This document shows, piece after piece, positions 51,183 through 59,356 of a DNA stretch of 64,000 nucleotides. The notes beneath the pieces are model-generated. The model was given only the letters and a program-made list of their open reading frames with translations. It was not told where the DNA came from and searched no databases. Every line of letters begins with the position of its first letter. Within the stretch, counting starts at the first letter, position 1. Where the stretch lies: assembly GCA_947500585.1 (NCBI GenBank), contig CANMSN010000001.1, positions 248,001 to 312,000 on the forward strand, in the 5' to 3' direction. The translations under genes and the position numbers were made by a program. Source of the stretch: an uncultured Flavobacteriaceae bacterium (GTDB lineage: Bacteria; Bacteroidota; Bacteroidia; Flavobacteriales; Flavobacteriaceae).

Positions 51183-52040
51183 ATGACTTCTAACTTAAAA
51201 TCACACCTCTCAACCCTTTTAAAAGAAACTATAACAAACGTATCATCTGTTGGTGGTGGAGATATTTCGGAAGCTTATAAAATTGATACAGTAAACAGTT
51301 CTTATTTTTTAAAATTGAATAGTGCAGATGCATTAAACATGTTTAAAACAGAAGTTTATGGTTTAAACCTAATTGCTAAAACAAACACCATAAAAACACC
51401 AAATATTATAGCTTTTGATAGATTTGAAAATTCTGCTTTTTTGTTGATGGAATTTGTGGAATCTAAACGACCCACAATAGAAGATTTTAAAGTTTTAGGT
51501 GAACAATTAGCTGCTTTACACAAATGCACTTCGGAGCGTTATGGATTAGGTACGGATAATTACATTGGCAGTTTAGCACAAAGTAATGCCATACATAAAT
51601 CTTGGGTTGATTTTTATACTCATGAACGTTTATTACCTCAACTGGAAATAGCGAAACAAAAAGGTTTTCTTTCTGGTTCTGAGTGTCCATCAGAGCAACA
51701 TATTAAAAACTCATTAAAATTATTGTTTAAAGGTGTAAAACCATCTTTACTTCATGGTGATTTATGGAGCGGTAATTATTTAATTTCAAAAGATGGTGAG
51801 CCCTATCTAATTGACCCAGCTATTTATTTTGGTCACAACGAAGTTGATATAGCCATGATAAAATTGTTTGGTGGTTTTGGCAATGACTTTTATGAGTCGT
51901 ATCACTCATATTTTCCATTAAATAAAAATACATCTGCCAGAATTGAGATTTACCAATTGTATTATTTGTTAGTACACTTAAATTTGTTTGGCAGTAGTTA
52001 CTATGCTTCGGTAGTTTCTATTTTGAATACATATTTTTAA
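51183..52040 (+). CDS. Fructosamine kinase family protein
   Basis: I start at the ATG at 51183 (285 aa); ATG 51165 and TTG 51153 are possible but add unconserved residues. The fold is the aminoglycoside-phosphotransferase-like kinase: G-G-G-D-I-S-E-A-Y (~23-31), catalytic S-L-L-H-G-D-L-W-S-G-N-Y (~188-199) and the metal-binding L-I-D-P-A-I-Y-F-G-H (~207-216). Such kinases phosphorylate fructosamines or ribulosamines so that the glycation adduct falls off proteins. The 259-bp gap upstream has no gene. Confidence 0.9.
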   Translation: MTSNLKSHLSTLLKETITNVSSVGGGDISEAYKIDTVNSSYFLKLNSADALNMFKTEVYGLNLIAKTNTIKTPNIIAFDRFENSAFLLMEFVESKRPTIEDFKVLGEQLAALHKCTSERYGLGTDNYIGSLAQSNAIHKSWVDFYTHERLLPQLEIAKQKGFLSGSECPSEQHIKNSLKLLFKGVKPSLLHGDLWSGNYLISKDGEPYLIDPAIYFGHNEVDIAMIKLFGGFGNDFYESYHSYFPLNKNTSARIEIYQLYYLLVHLNLFGSSYYASVVSILNTYF

Positions 52041-52046
52041 AGTTTC

Positions 52047-52112
52047 TGTCATTCCTCGATTGATGCGAAATCCACAAAAATAACATAGATTCCTGCCTTC
52101 GCAGGAATGACA
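52047..52112. repeat. Nested palindromic repeat (TTCCTGCCTTCGCAGGAA type)
   Basis: Inner arms attcctgc-cttc-gcaggaat (52089-52108) lie beside an outer pair gtcattcct (52049-52057) and aggaatgac (52103-52111). This is a third family of intergenic palindromes in the window. Confidence 0.65.
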
Positions 52113-52133
52113 AAACCCAAACTTTCGAACTAA

Positions 52134-52292
52134 CCTCGGCAAGTAAATGCGTTAGAAATTAAGGAATTAATTAAAACCAACCGACTAAGAGGAAAACGAC
52201 CGTTGAAAGCACGCTCCTTGTGGCAACACATAAAAACAAAAACACCTGTTAAAAACTCCTTAATAACTCTCAATTTTCAACATGATTTTTAA
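52134..52292 (+). other. GC-richer open stretch without a start: gene remnant or structured RNA
   Basis: In the 315-bp gap before purL this block is clearly less AT-rich than its surroundings. It is open for 52 codons on the plus strand (V-N-A-L-E-I-K-E-L-I-K-T-N-R-L-R-G-K-R) with no start codon after the stop at 52131. The minus strand is open for 34 codons across part of it. It could be the tail of a lost gene or a conserved RNA. I do not recognise it. Confidence 0.3.
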
Positions 52293-52314
52293 CTAAAATT
52301 ACACTTAAAAAAAG

Positions 52315-52322
52315 TAAATTTG
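52315..52322 (+). promoter_or_regulatory. Putative -7 box (TAAATTTG) for purL
   Basis: It matches TAnnTTTG, 33 bp upstream of the purL ATG. Confidence 0.5.
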
Positions 52323-52355
52323 TGCTTTACTTTAAACTAAACAAACTCATACATA

Positions 52356-55300
52356 ATGATTCATTTCTTTGGAAACGTAAATAGCAAAGTTTTTGCTGTT
52401 CAAACAACAAAAGAATTATCAACTGAAACGATATCGAAACTAACATGGCTTTTTGCTAGTCCTGAACTTGTTTCAGGAGCTCCTAAAATTGAACAAGCAT
52501 CTCTCGATGCTTTTTTTATTGGTCCACGTGCTGCGATGATTACACCTTGGAGTACCAATGCAGTTGAGATCACTCAAAATATGGGTATTTCAGACATTAT
52601 TAGAATTGAAGAATTTGAAGCTGTTGCTGAAGATTTTGAAGAATTTGACCCGATGATTTCGGAGAAATTTGATGGTTTGAATCAAGAATCATTTACCATT
52701 GATATTCAACCAGAACCAATTCTTAATATTGAAGATATATCTGCTTATAACGAGCAAGAAGGCTTATCGTTAAGTGATGAAGAAGTAGAATATTTAGAAG
52801 GTGTTTCAAAGAAAATAGGACGCCCTTTAACCGACTCTGAAGTGTTTGGATTTTCACAAGTGAATAGCGAGCATTGTCGTCATAAAATTTTTAACGGCAC
52901 GTTCGTAATTGATGGTGAGGAAAAACCAACCTCGTTATTTAAACTCATTAAAGAAACATCGAAGCAACATCCAAATGATATTGTTTCGGCATATAAAGAT
53001 AATGTGGCTTTTATAAAAGGCCCAAAAGTGGAACAATTTGCTCCAAAACGTGCAGATATTCCTGATTACTACACAACTCAAGATTTTGAATCCGTAATAT
53101 CGCTTAAAGCGGAAACACATAATTTCCCAACAACCGTTGAGCCTTTTAATGGAGCTGCAACAGGTTCTGGTGGCGAAATAAGAGATAGACTTGCAGGCGG
53201 AAAAGGTTCTTTACCATTGGCAGGTACTGCGGTTTATATGACTTCATATTCTAGACTTGAAGACCCATCCGACTCCGCTCTGGGCAAGCCATGGGAGCAA
53301 GCCATTGCAGCACGCAAATGGCTATACCAAACCCCAATGGATATTTTAATTAAAGCATCCAACGGTGCATCGGACTTCGGAAACAAGTTTGGACAACCGC
53401 TTATCTGTGGTTCGGTATTGACTTTTGAGCATGACGAGGCTTCGACTTCGCTCAGCCTACAAAATACTTCGACTTCGCTCAGCCTACAAAATGCTTCGAC
53501 TTCGCTCAGCTCCCAAGAGGAACTAAACCTGAGCACTGAGCGTAGTCGAAGTGATAAAAATCCTAAACCGCGTAAACTTGGTTACGACAAAGTAATTATG
53601 CAAGCAGGAGGTATCGGATACGGAAAAGCAGACCAAGCTTTAAAAGACGTACCAAAAGCAGGTGATAAAATCGTGATTCTTGGTGGCGAAAATTACCGTA
53701 TTGGTATGGGTGGTGCTGCAGTATCATCCGCTGATACTGGCGCATTTGCTTCGGGCATCGAATTAAATGCGGTACAACGTTCTAACCCAGAAATGCAAAA
53801 ACGTGCTGCTAATGCTGTTCGTGGTATGGTAGAAAGTGATGAAAATTTCATAGTGTCTATTCACGATCATGGTGCTGGCGGACACCTCAACTGTTTATCT
53901 GAATTGGTTGAAGATACCGGTGGAAAAATAGATTTAGATGCACTTCCCGTTGGAGATCCTACGCTATCTGATAAAGAAATTATAGGTAACGAATCTCAAG
54001 AACGTATGGGATTAGTAATTGGAGAACAACATATTGAAACATTGCATAAAATTGCAGATCGTGAGCGCTCACCCATGTATACCGTTGGAGATGTAACTGG
54101 TGATGATCGTTTTACATTTCAATCTAAAACCAAAGGCAACAAACCTATGGATTTAGCTATGGAAGATATGTTTGGCAGTTCGCCTAAAACAGTAATGACT
54201 GATAAAACAGTTAAAAGAAACTACAGTGATATTACTTATAATTCTGAAAATTTTCATGACTATTTAGAGCAAGTATTGCAACTTGAAGCCGTGGCTTGTA
54301 AAGATTGGTTAACAAATAAAGTAGATCGCTGTGTTGGAGGTAAAGTTGCGAAACAACAATGTGTTGGTCCATTGCAATTACCACTAAATAATGTTGGCGT
54401 CATGGCATTGGACTATAAAGGAAAGGAAGGTATTGCCACCTCAATTGGGCACTCCCCTATTTCTGGATTAATTAACCCTGTTGCTGGTAGTAGAAACTCC
54501 ATTACCGAAGCGTTAACTAATATTATTTGGGCACCTTTAAAAGATGGACTGAAATCAGTATCGTTATCTGCAAACTGGATGTGGCCTTGTAAAAATGAAG
54601 GTGAAGATGCCCGTTTGTATGAAGCGGTTGAAGCAATTTCAGAATTCTCAATTGACTTAGGAATCAACGTTCCTACTGGAAAGGATTCATTGTCTATGAA
54701 ACAAAAATATCCTGATGGTGATGTGATTTCTCCAGGAACAGTTATTATTTCGGCTGCAGCTAATTGCAACGATATTTCAAAAGTTATAGAGCCCGTTTTT
54801 AAAAAAGAAGGTGGTTCAATCTATTATATCAATATCTCTCAAGATGATTTTAAATTGGGTGGAAGTTCATTCGCCCAAATACTTAACAAAATTGGAAACG
54901 ATGCACCAAATGTAAAAGATGCATCCTACGTTAAAACAGTTTTTAACACGATTCAAGATTTGATTAGAAACGAACAAATTGTTGCAGGACATGATGTAGC
55001 ATCTGGCGGATTAATCACTACACTATTAGAGTTATGTTTTGCTGATATTAATTTGGGAGCAGAATTAGATTTATCTAATTTAAATGAAAAAGATTCACAT
55101 AAATTATTATTCGCAGAGAATGCTGGGATAGTTATACAGGCTAAAGACCATTCAATTGAAACTATTTTATCAAAAGCAAACATTAAATTTTTCAATATTG
55201 GAAAAGTAACTGAAGGCGATACTTTAAATATCATTAATAATACTGAAGTATTCACATTGACTGTTTCAAGATTACTTGATGTTTGGTATAAAACATCCTT

Positions 55301-56198
55301 CTTATTAGACCAAAAACAAACGGCAAATGGTTTAGCCAAAGACAGATTTGACAACTACAAAAAGCAACCTTTACAGTATACATTTCCAAAACATTTTACC
55401 GGTGCTTCGACTCCGCTCAGCAACCAATCGGTCAATGAGCGTAGTCGAAGTGAAAAACCAAAAGCGGCTATACTTCGTGAAAAAGGATCTAATTCTGAAC
55501 GTGAAATGGCTAACGCCATGTATTTAGCTGGTTTTGATGTGAAAGATGTACACATGACCGATTTAATTTCTGGTCGTGAAACCTTAGAAGACATTCAGTT
55601 TTTAGGAGCTGTTGGAGGATTTTCAAATTCGGATGTATTAGGTTCCGCCAAAGGTTGGGCAGGTGCTATTAAATACAACGAAAAGGCAAACAAGGTTATT
55701 AAAGATTTCTTTGCTAGAGAAGACACCTTATCTGTTGGAATCTGTAATGGTTGTCAATTATGGATGGAATTAGACCTCATCAATCCAGAACACGAAGTTC
55801 ATGGAAAACTGCAACATAACGATTCGCGCAAACATGAAAGTGCCTTTACTTCTGTAAAAATTCAAGACAATAATTCAGTAATGCTCTCAACGCTTGCGGG
55901 AAGTACTTTAGGGGTTTGGATTTCGCATGGCGAAGGCAAATTCAGTTTACCATATTCAGAAGACAACTATCATATTGTTGCTAAATATGGTTATGAAGGT
56001 TATCCGCATAACCCAAATGGATCGGATTTTAATACGGCTATGATGTGTGATAAAACTGGGCGTCATTTAGTGACGATGCCTCATATAGAGCGTTCAACGT
56101 TTCAATGGAATTGGGCTAATTATCCAGAAGGTAGAAAAGATGAAGTGTCACCTTGGCTAGAGGCTTTTGTTAATGCTCGTAAATGGTTAGAAAAATAA
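52356..56198 (+). CDS. purL: Phosphoribosylformylglycinamidine synthase, long form
   Basis: This 1280-aa enzyme makes FGAM from FGAR, ATP and glutamine in purine synthesis. The synthetase part (~1-1000) has the linker motif F-S-Q-V-N-S-E-H-C-R-H (~163-173) and D-H-G-A-G-G-H-L. The C-terminal glutaminase (~1030-1280) has nucleophile Cys1130 in G-I-C-N-G-C-Q and the His/Glu pair in M-P-H-I-E-R near the end. It is longer than I expect for the family (about 1220 in relatives, from memory). Three inserts are encoded by dispersed palindromic repeats: S-P-E-L-V-S-G at 35-41, a ~40-residue Ser/Thr/Leu-rich insert at ~361-402, and S-T-P-L-S-N-Q-S-V-N-E-R-S-R-S at ~1017-1031. All keep the frame and catalytic residues. 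Confidence 0.96.
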   Translation: MIHFFGNVNSKVFAVQTTKELSTETISKLTWLFASPELVSGAPKIEQASLDAFFIGPRAAMITPWSTNAVEITQNMGISDIIRIEEFEAVAEDFEEFDPMISEKFDGLNQESFTIDIQPEPILNIEDISAYNEQEGLSLSDEEVEYLEGVSKKIGRPLTDSEVFGFSQVNSEHCRHKIFNGTFVIDGEEKPTSLFKLIKETSKQHPNDIVSAYKDNVAFIKGPKVEQFAPKRADIPDYYTTQDFESVISLKAETHNFPTTVEPFNGAATGSGGEIRDRLAGGKGSLPLAGTAVYMTSYSRLEDPSDSALGKPWEQAIAARKWLYQTPMDILIKASNGASDFGNKFGQPLICGSVLTFEHDEASTSLSLQNTSTSLSLQNASTSLSSQEELNLSTERSRSDKNPKPRKLGYDKVIMQAGGIGYGKADQALKDVPKAGDKIVILGGENYRIGMGGAAVSSADTGAFASGIELNAVQRSNPEMQKRAANAVRGMVESDENFIVSIHDHGAGGHLNCLSELVEDTGGKIDLDALPVGDPTLSDKEIIGNESQERMGLVIGEQHIETLHKIADRERSPMYTVGDVTGDDRFTFQSKTKGNKPMDLAMEDMFGSSPKTVMTDKTVKRNYSDITYNSENFHDYLEQVLQLEAVACKDWLTNKVDRCVGGKVAKQQCVGPLQLPLNNVGVMALDYKGKEGIATSIGHSPISGLINPVAGSRNSITEALTNIIWAPLKDGLKSVSLSANWMWPCKNEGEDARLYEAVEAISEFSIDLGINVPTGKDSLSMKQKYPDGDVISPGTVIISAAANCNDISKVIEPVFKKEGGSIYYINISQDDFKLGGSSFAQILNKIGNDAPNVKDASYVKTVFNTIQDLIRNEQIVAGHDVASGGLITTLLELCFADINLGAELDLSNLNEKDSHKLLFAENAGIVIQAKDHSIETILSKANIKFFNIGKVTEGDTLNIINNTEVFTLTVSRLLDVWYKTSFLLDQKQTANGLAKDRFDNYKKQPLQYTFPKHFTGASTPLSNQSVNERSRSEKPKAAILREKGSNSEREMANAMYLAGFDVKDVHMTDLISGRETLEDIQFLGAVGGFSNSDVLGSAKGWAGAIKYNEKANKVIKDFFAREDTLSVGICNGCQLWMELDLINPEHEVHGKLQHNDSRKHESAFTSVKIQDNNSVMLSTLAGSTLGVWISHGEGKFSLPYSEDNYHIVAKYGYEGYPHNPNGSDFNTAMMCDKTGRHLVTMPHIERSTFQWNWANYPEGRKDEVSPWLEAFVNARKWLEK
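52458..52480 (+). repeat. Palindromic repeat, family B, in frame inside purL
   Basis: tcctgaa-cttgt-ttcagga (52460-52478) encodes S-P-E-L-V-S-G. It is the same repeat as the intergenic copies at 1219-1239 and 28127-28147. Confidence 0.8.
53438..53553 (+). repeat. 27-bp tandem repeat (about 3 copies) plus inverted copy, in frame inside purL
   Basis: CTTCGACTTCGCTCAGCCTA with the trailer CAAAATA starts at 53440, 53467 and 53494 (exact 27-bp period). An inverted copy CTGAGCGTAGTCGAAG lies at 53536-53551. The core is family A. It encodes T-S-L-S-L-Q-N-T-S units followed by S-T-E-R-S-R-S. Confidence 0.88.
55404..55452 (+). repeat. Family A inverted pair, in frame inside purL
   Basis: CTTCGACTCCGCTCAG (55405-55420) and TGAGCGTAGTCGAAG (55436-55450) form a 15-bp stem with one or two mismatches around a 15-nt loop, encoding the linker before the glutaminase domain. 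Confidence 0.85.
56082..56198 (+). repeat. purL 3' end, left copy of a ~117-bp direct repeat
   Basis: This last part of purL (from H-I-E-R to the stop) is repeated at 61266-61381 at about 91% identity. It marks the left border of a ~5.2-kb island. Confidence 0.85.
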
Positions 56199-56202
56199 AC
56201 TT

Positions 56203-56234
56203 AAAAATCCTGCTAAAAACTAGCAGGATTTTTT
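56203..56234. terminator. Terminator after purL
   Basis: A 13-bp perfect stem aaaaatcctgcta / tagcaggattttt with a 5-nt loop lies just after the purL stop. It differs from the terminator behind the right-hand purL fragment. Confidence 0.88.
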
Positions 56235-56262
56235 GTTATAATTTATTATTAAATATAACTAC

Positions 56263-57678
56263 TTACTTTTTTATTATGTTATTAATCTTTTCAATCATCA
56301 TTTTTGCATTACCTGCTGTTCCTCCTAATGCAATTGCTTTTTTATAGTTTTTCAATGCTAAATCATATTGTTTCTTATTGAAATACATCTCAGCTAAACT
56401 ATCATGAAGGTTTGCACTATTTGGTAATTGTAAAACCGCAAACTCAAAAAACTTAATAACTTCATCTATGTTTTTTTGAAGTCCGCATAAATTATAGCCT
56501 AGTCGATTAAGTTCAACTGATGAATCAAAATTGTAAACTTCTGGATATTTTTGTTTTAAATTATTATAGGCTGCTATTCCTTTATTTACATCTTTAATAA
56601 AAATCTTTTCTAAAGCTTGACGAACAGATTTTTTTGGAATTTCAAAGTCTTTTCCTAATATAACATTGTGCATCATGTGACCAAGTTCAAACGCAAGACC
56701 ACCGTTATTAGAGAGTAAAATTATAGTCAAGTCATTTTTAAAATCATTTAGTAACATTGATCTAAATTTATAGGATGTTCCATTATACCTTTGTAATTGA
56801 TTTTCTTCAAAATATTCGCCTAAAGATGAGGCTTTGTTTTTTTGATATGGGTTTATAAGTAATGTTTTAAAAGACTCTTGAGATATTAGTTTATTAGAGT
56901 TAATGGCATTAACCCATGTGTACAACTGATTTATATCCAGCCACAACCAACCACTAATAAATTCCATTTCTGGACATTGTACTTTATTAGAATCGTAACA
57001 AGAGGTTCTGTTTGGGTAATCTGCTTTTGGGTCAAAAACAACGTTTGTCATTTTTAAAGGTTGAATGATGTTTTCTGTAACAAATTCTTGAAATGAGTTA
57101 CCTGTTACTTTTTCAATGATTCTTCTTTGTAAAAACACATTACTATTATCATATAAATAATTAGTTCCTGGCTCGAAAAGTAGCGTATCAATACTTCTTA
57201 TTATTTTCCAAGCTTCTTCATCATTAGGCGGCTCTTTAAGGTCAATTCTAGGAATACCACCTGCATAATTTAACAAATGGCTAATGGTAACTTTTTTGGA
57301 CCAATCTGGTAACCCTAAATTAAATTTAGAAATAGTATCGTGTATGTTTAATAAACCCCGTTCTTGAAGCATCATGATAGCAACACCATTAAACTGTTTG
57401 GCAATTGAACCTGTATTTAAAATAGATTTTCTATCTAATTTTGTATTTTGATTGCTATCTGTAAACCCAAAAGATTTTTGATAAACAATAGTATCATTTT
57501 TTACAATAAGCACATTGCCGTTAAATAAATCTCTTTCATAAGATTTTATCATCAGAGAATCAAGTTTTTGCACTAACGGAGACATTGTATTCTCGGTATA
57601 AATTTTCTTGCTACAGCTTGTAGCAAGTAACAAAATGAGAATTAGTTTAACGGTTCTTAAAATAGTAAATACTTTCAT
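56263..57678 (-). CDS. Serine hydrolase (class C beta-lactamase/PBP-like) lipoprotein with TPR tail
   Basis: This 471-aa protein has a lipoprotein signal (L-L-L-A-T-S-C). The serine beta-lactamase-like domain has the SxxK motif in T-G-S-I-A-K-Q (~91-97) and the Y-x-N element in Y-L-Y-D-N-S-N near 180. The usual third motif (H-T-G/K-T-G) is not evident. The last ~110 residues form TPR-like helices (N-S-A-N-L-H-D-S-L-A-E-M-Y-F-N-K-K-Q-Y). It probably acts on peptides or esters in the envelope. It follows the other serine hydrolase gene on the same strand inside the purL-flanked island. Confidence 0.85.
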   Translation of the reverse strand: MKVFTILRTVKLILILLLATSCSKKIYTENTMSPLVQKLDSLMIKSYERDLFNGNVLIVKNDTIVYQKSFGFTDSNQNTKLDRKSILNTGSIAKQFNGVAIMMLQERGLLNIHDTISKFNLGLPDWSKKVTISHLLNYAGGIPRIDLKEPPNDEEAWKIIRSIDTLLFEPGTNYLYDNSNVFLQRRIIEKVTGNSFQEFVTENIIQPLKMTNVVFDPKADYPNRTSCYDSNKVQCPEMEFISGWLWLDINQLYTWVNAINSNKLISQESFKTLLINPYQKNKASSLGEYFEENQLQRYNGTSYKFRSMLLNDFKNDLTIILLSNNGGLAFELGHMMHNVILGKDFEIPKKSVRQALEKIFIKDVNKGIAAYNNLKQKYPEVYNFDSSVELNRLGYNLCGLQKNIDEVIKFFEFAVLQLPNSANLHDSLAEMYFNKKQYDLALKNYKKAIALGGTAGNAKMMIEKINNIIKK

Positions 57679-57824
57679 TTGATTTGATTTGTGATTTTAT
57701 ATTAAAGACTGTTCCTTTTTGATGATGTTGCATTATAATATTTAGTACTGATACCACTATTTTCATGTAAAGTACTAGCAAATGAGTATTCTTAATTATC
57801 TTAAACTATTAAAGTGGTATTGTT

Positions 57825-59036
57825 TTAATACTTATCGAGAACGTTCCAAATTCCCCAGAATATCTCCATACTATTTTCTTTTCTAGAATCGGTATTTGCA
57901 ATAAATATTCTTCCTTTTCCTGTATCAGTATTAAAAAACATCATTGTATTTGTCCCTGGATCTCCTCCTGTATGCCCGATTGAATTATAAGCTGGTTCTA
58001 ACTCTAAAAAAAGACCTACATTAAATCCTTCATTTTTATTTTTCTTTTTTTCAAAAGCCTTTTGTTGTAACTGAGGCCTAAATAATTCATTGTAACTATT
58101 TGAACTTAAAAGAGTCCCATTACCAGAATAGCCTTTTATCAAATCTATGAGAAACTGGCTTAAATCTGTGCTTGAAGTAATGAGTCCGCCATCAGGGTAA
58201 GAAAGTATTTTATAATAAGGCAACAATTGGTCATCTGCATATAGTTTTGAATAATTAGTACTATCAACTTCTTCAAAAAACCAACTTGTTGATGACATTC
58301 CTAAAGGTTTAAATATGTGTTCTTTTGTAAACTCGTTGAATGATTTATTAGCTGCTGATTCTATTACGAAGGCACACAAAGCCGCTCCTATATTACTATA
58401 TTCATATAGTTCTCCAGGTTTTATATCAGAAAAAGTAGAAGTATTGTAAAACACTTCATCTTTCTGTAATAGTTTACCTAAATATTCAGCTAGCGGTATC
58501 CAATCTTTTGATGGGTTTTTATAATACAACTCATACCTTTTAAGGCCCTCAGGCAAAGAAACATCATCTTTATTGATGTAACAGGTTTCCATATAAACAT
58601 CAGTATCTACAATAGAACTGGTATGTGTTGCCAATTGCCTAATCGTGATGACTTCATCTGGATAATTTGGATGTATTACCTTAAATGGCAAATATTTATT
58701 GATAGGGTCATTTAAATTAAGAAGTTTCATTTCTTGAGCTTTTAAAAGAGCCACGCCAATAAATACTTTAGAAACAGAAGCTATATTGATGATTGTATTC
58801 TCTGTATATTTTTTCTTAACATCTACATCTGCATAACCAAAACCTTGGTTATAAACTATTCCTGTTGTGTCAACAATAGTTGTCGAAAACCCATTAAAAA
58901 CACCAATATTGTATAAGCTATCTAATTCTGTTTGTAAAGAATTATCTAATGATCTGATGACTAATTTTTTATCACTCTTCTTATTCTGGCAAGAGAAACA
59001 TAAAACTAATGATAAGATAAAAATTGTATTTTTCAT
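57825..59036 (-). CDS. Serine hydrolase (class C beta-lactamase/PBP-like) lipoprotein
   Basis: This 403-aa protein has a lipoprotein signal (L-V-L-C-F-S-C) and all three active-site motifs of the family: SxxK in A-S-V-S-K-V-F (~88-94), Y-x-N in L-Y-E-Y-S-N-I-G (~211-218) and H-T-G in I-G-H-T-G-G-D-P-G near 353. It should be a functional envelope D-Ala-D-Ala-type peptidase or esterase. A promoter with -33 TTG and -7 TACTTTTG lies at 59106-59137. The AraC-type regulator gene is divergent from it. Confidence 0.88.
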   Translation of the reverse strand: MKNTIFILSLVLCFSCQNKKSDKKLVIRSLDNSLQTELDSLYNIGVFNGFSTTIVDTTGIVYNQGFGYADVDVKKKYTENTIINIASVSKVFIGVALLKAQEMKLLNLNDPINKYLPFKVIHPNYPDEVITIRQLATHTSSIVDTDVYMETCYINKDDVSLPEGLKRYELYYKNPSKDWIPLAEYLGKLLQKDEVFYNTSTFSDIKPGELYEYSNIGAALCAFVIESAANKSFNEFTKEHIFKPLGMSSTSWFFEEVDSTNYSKLYADDQLLPYYKILSYPDGGLITSSTDLSQFLIDLIKGYSGNGTLLSSNSYNELFRPQLQQKAFEKKKNKNEGFNVGLFLELEPAYNSIGHTGGDPGTNTMMFFNTDTGKGRIFIANTDSRKENSMEIFWGIWNVLDKY

Positions 59037-59105
59037 TTTCTATTATTTGGTTTAAATTACTATACTTGTTGAAAACTATAACTGATTAATCCTTTTTCTT
59101 GAGTC

Positions 59106-59137
59106 CAAAAGTATAGGATAGTGTTATTAGAAAACAA
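59106..59137 (-). promoter_or_regulatory. Promoter of the serine hydrolase genes (-33 TTG, -7 TACTTTTG)
   Basis: On the minus strand TTG (59135-59137) is followed after 21 bp by TACTTTTG (59106-59113), 70 nt upstream of the ATG. Confidence 0.6.
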
Positions 59138-59189
59138 GTCAACCTAGTCTGTTTTCAGGAATATCCACTCTGTATTCATGGAAAACAGA
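59130..59189. promoter_or_regulatory. Three GAAAACA sites: candidate AraC-family binding region
   Basis: GAAAACA at 59130, its complement TGTTTTC at 59150-59156 and GAAAACA at 59181-59187. The last two are the arms of a 9-bp inverted repeat (TCTGTTTTC / GAAAACAGA). They lie at and just upstream of the -33 element of the divergent hydrolase promoter, where an activator would bind. The rest of the 320-bp gap holds the regulator's own leader. Confidence 0.4.
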
Positions 59190-59293
59190 TATTCATTTAA
59201 GAGTGTAATAACTATTATTATATTTACTTTTTACTAACCACATAGTACTGATTATCAATATTTTAAAAAATAATCAAAAATATTACCCAGTAA

Positions 59294-59346
59294 TAAGGCG
59301 ATAAAAAGCAAACAGATGTGATATATTTAGAAGGTATATCGCCTTA
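59294..59346. promoter_or_regulatory. 10-bp inverted repeat bracketing the regulator's promoter region
   Basis: TAAGGCGATA (59294-59303) and TATCGCCTTA (59337-59346) are perfect complements 33 bp apart. A near -7 box (TATATTTA, 59322-59329) lies between them. Candidate autoregulatory operator or leader stem. Confidence 0.45.
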
Positions 59347-59356
59347 AAAAGAAAAA

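Noticed and set aside
53440-53553. Three evenly spaced 27-bp repeats as a CRISPR array
   Set aside because: The copies are directly adjacent with no unique spacers and lie inside the purL reading frame.
52935-55594. Several minus-strand frames within purL
   Set aside because: They are antisense shadows of a well-supported gene.
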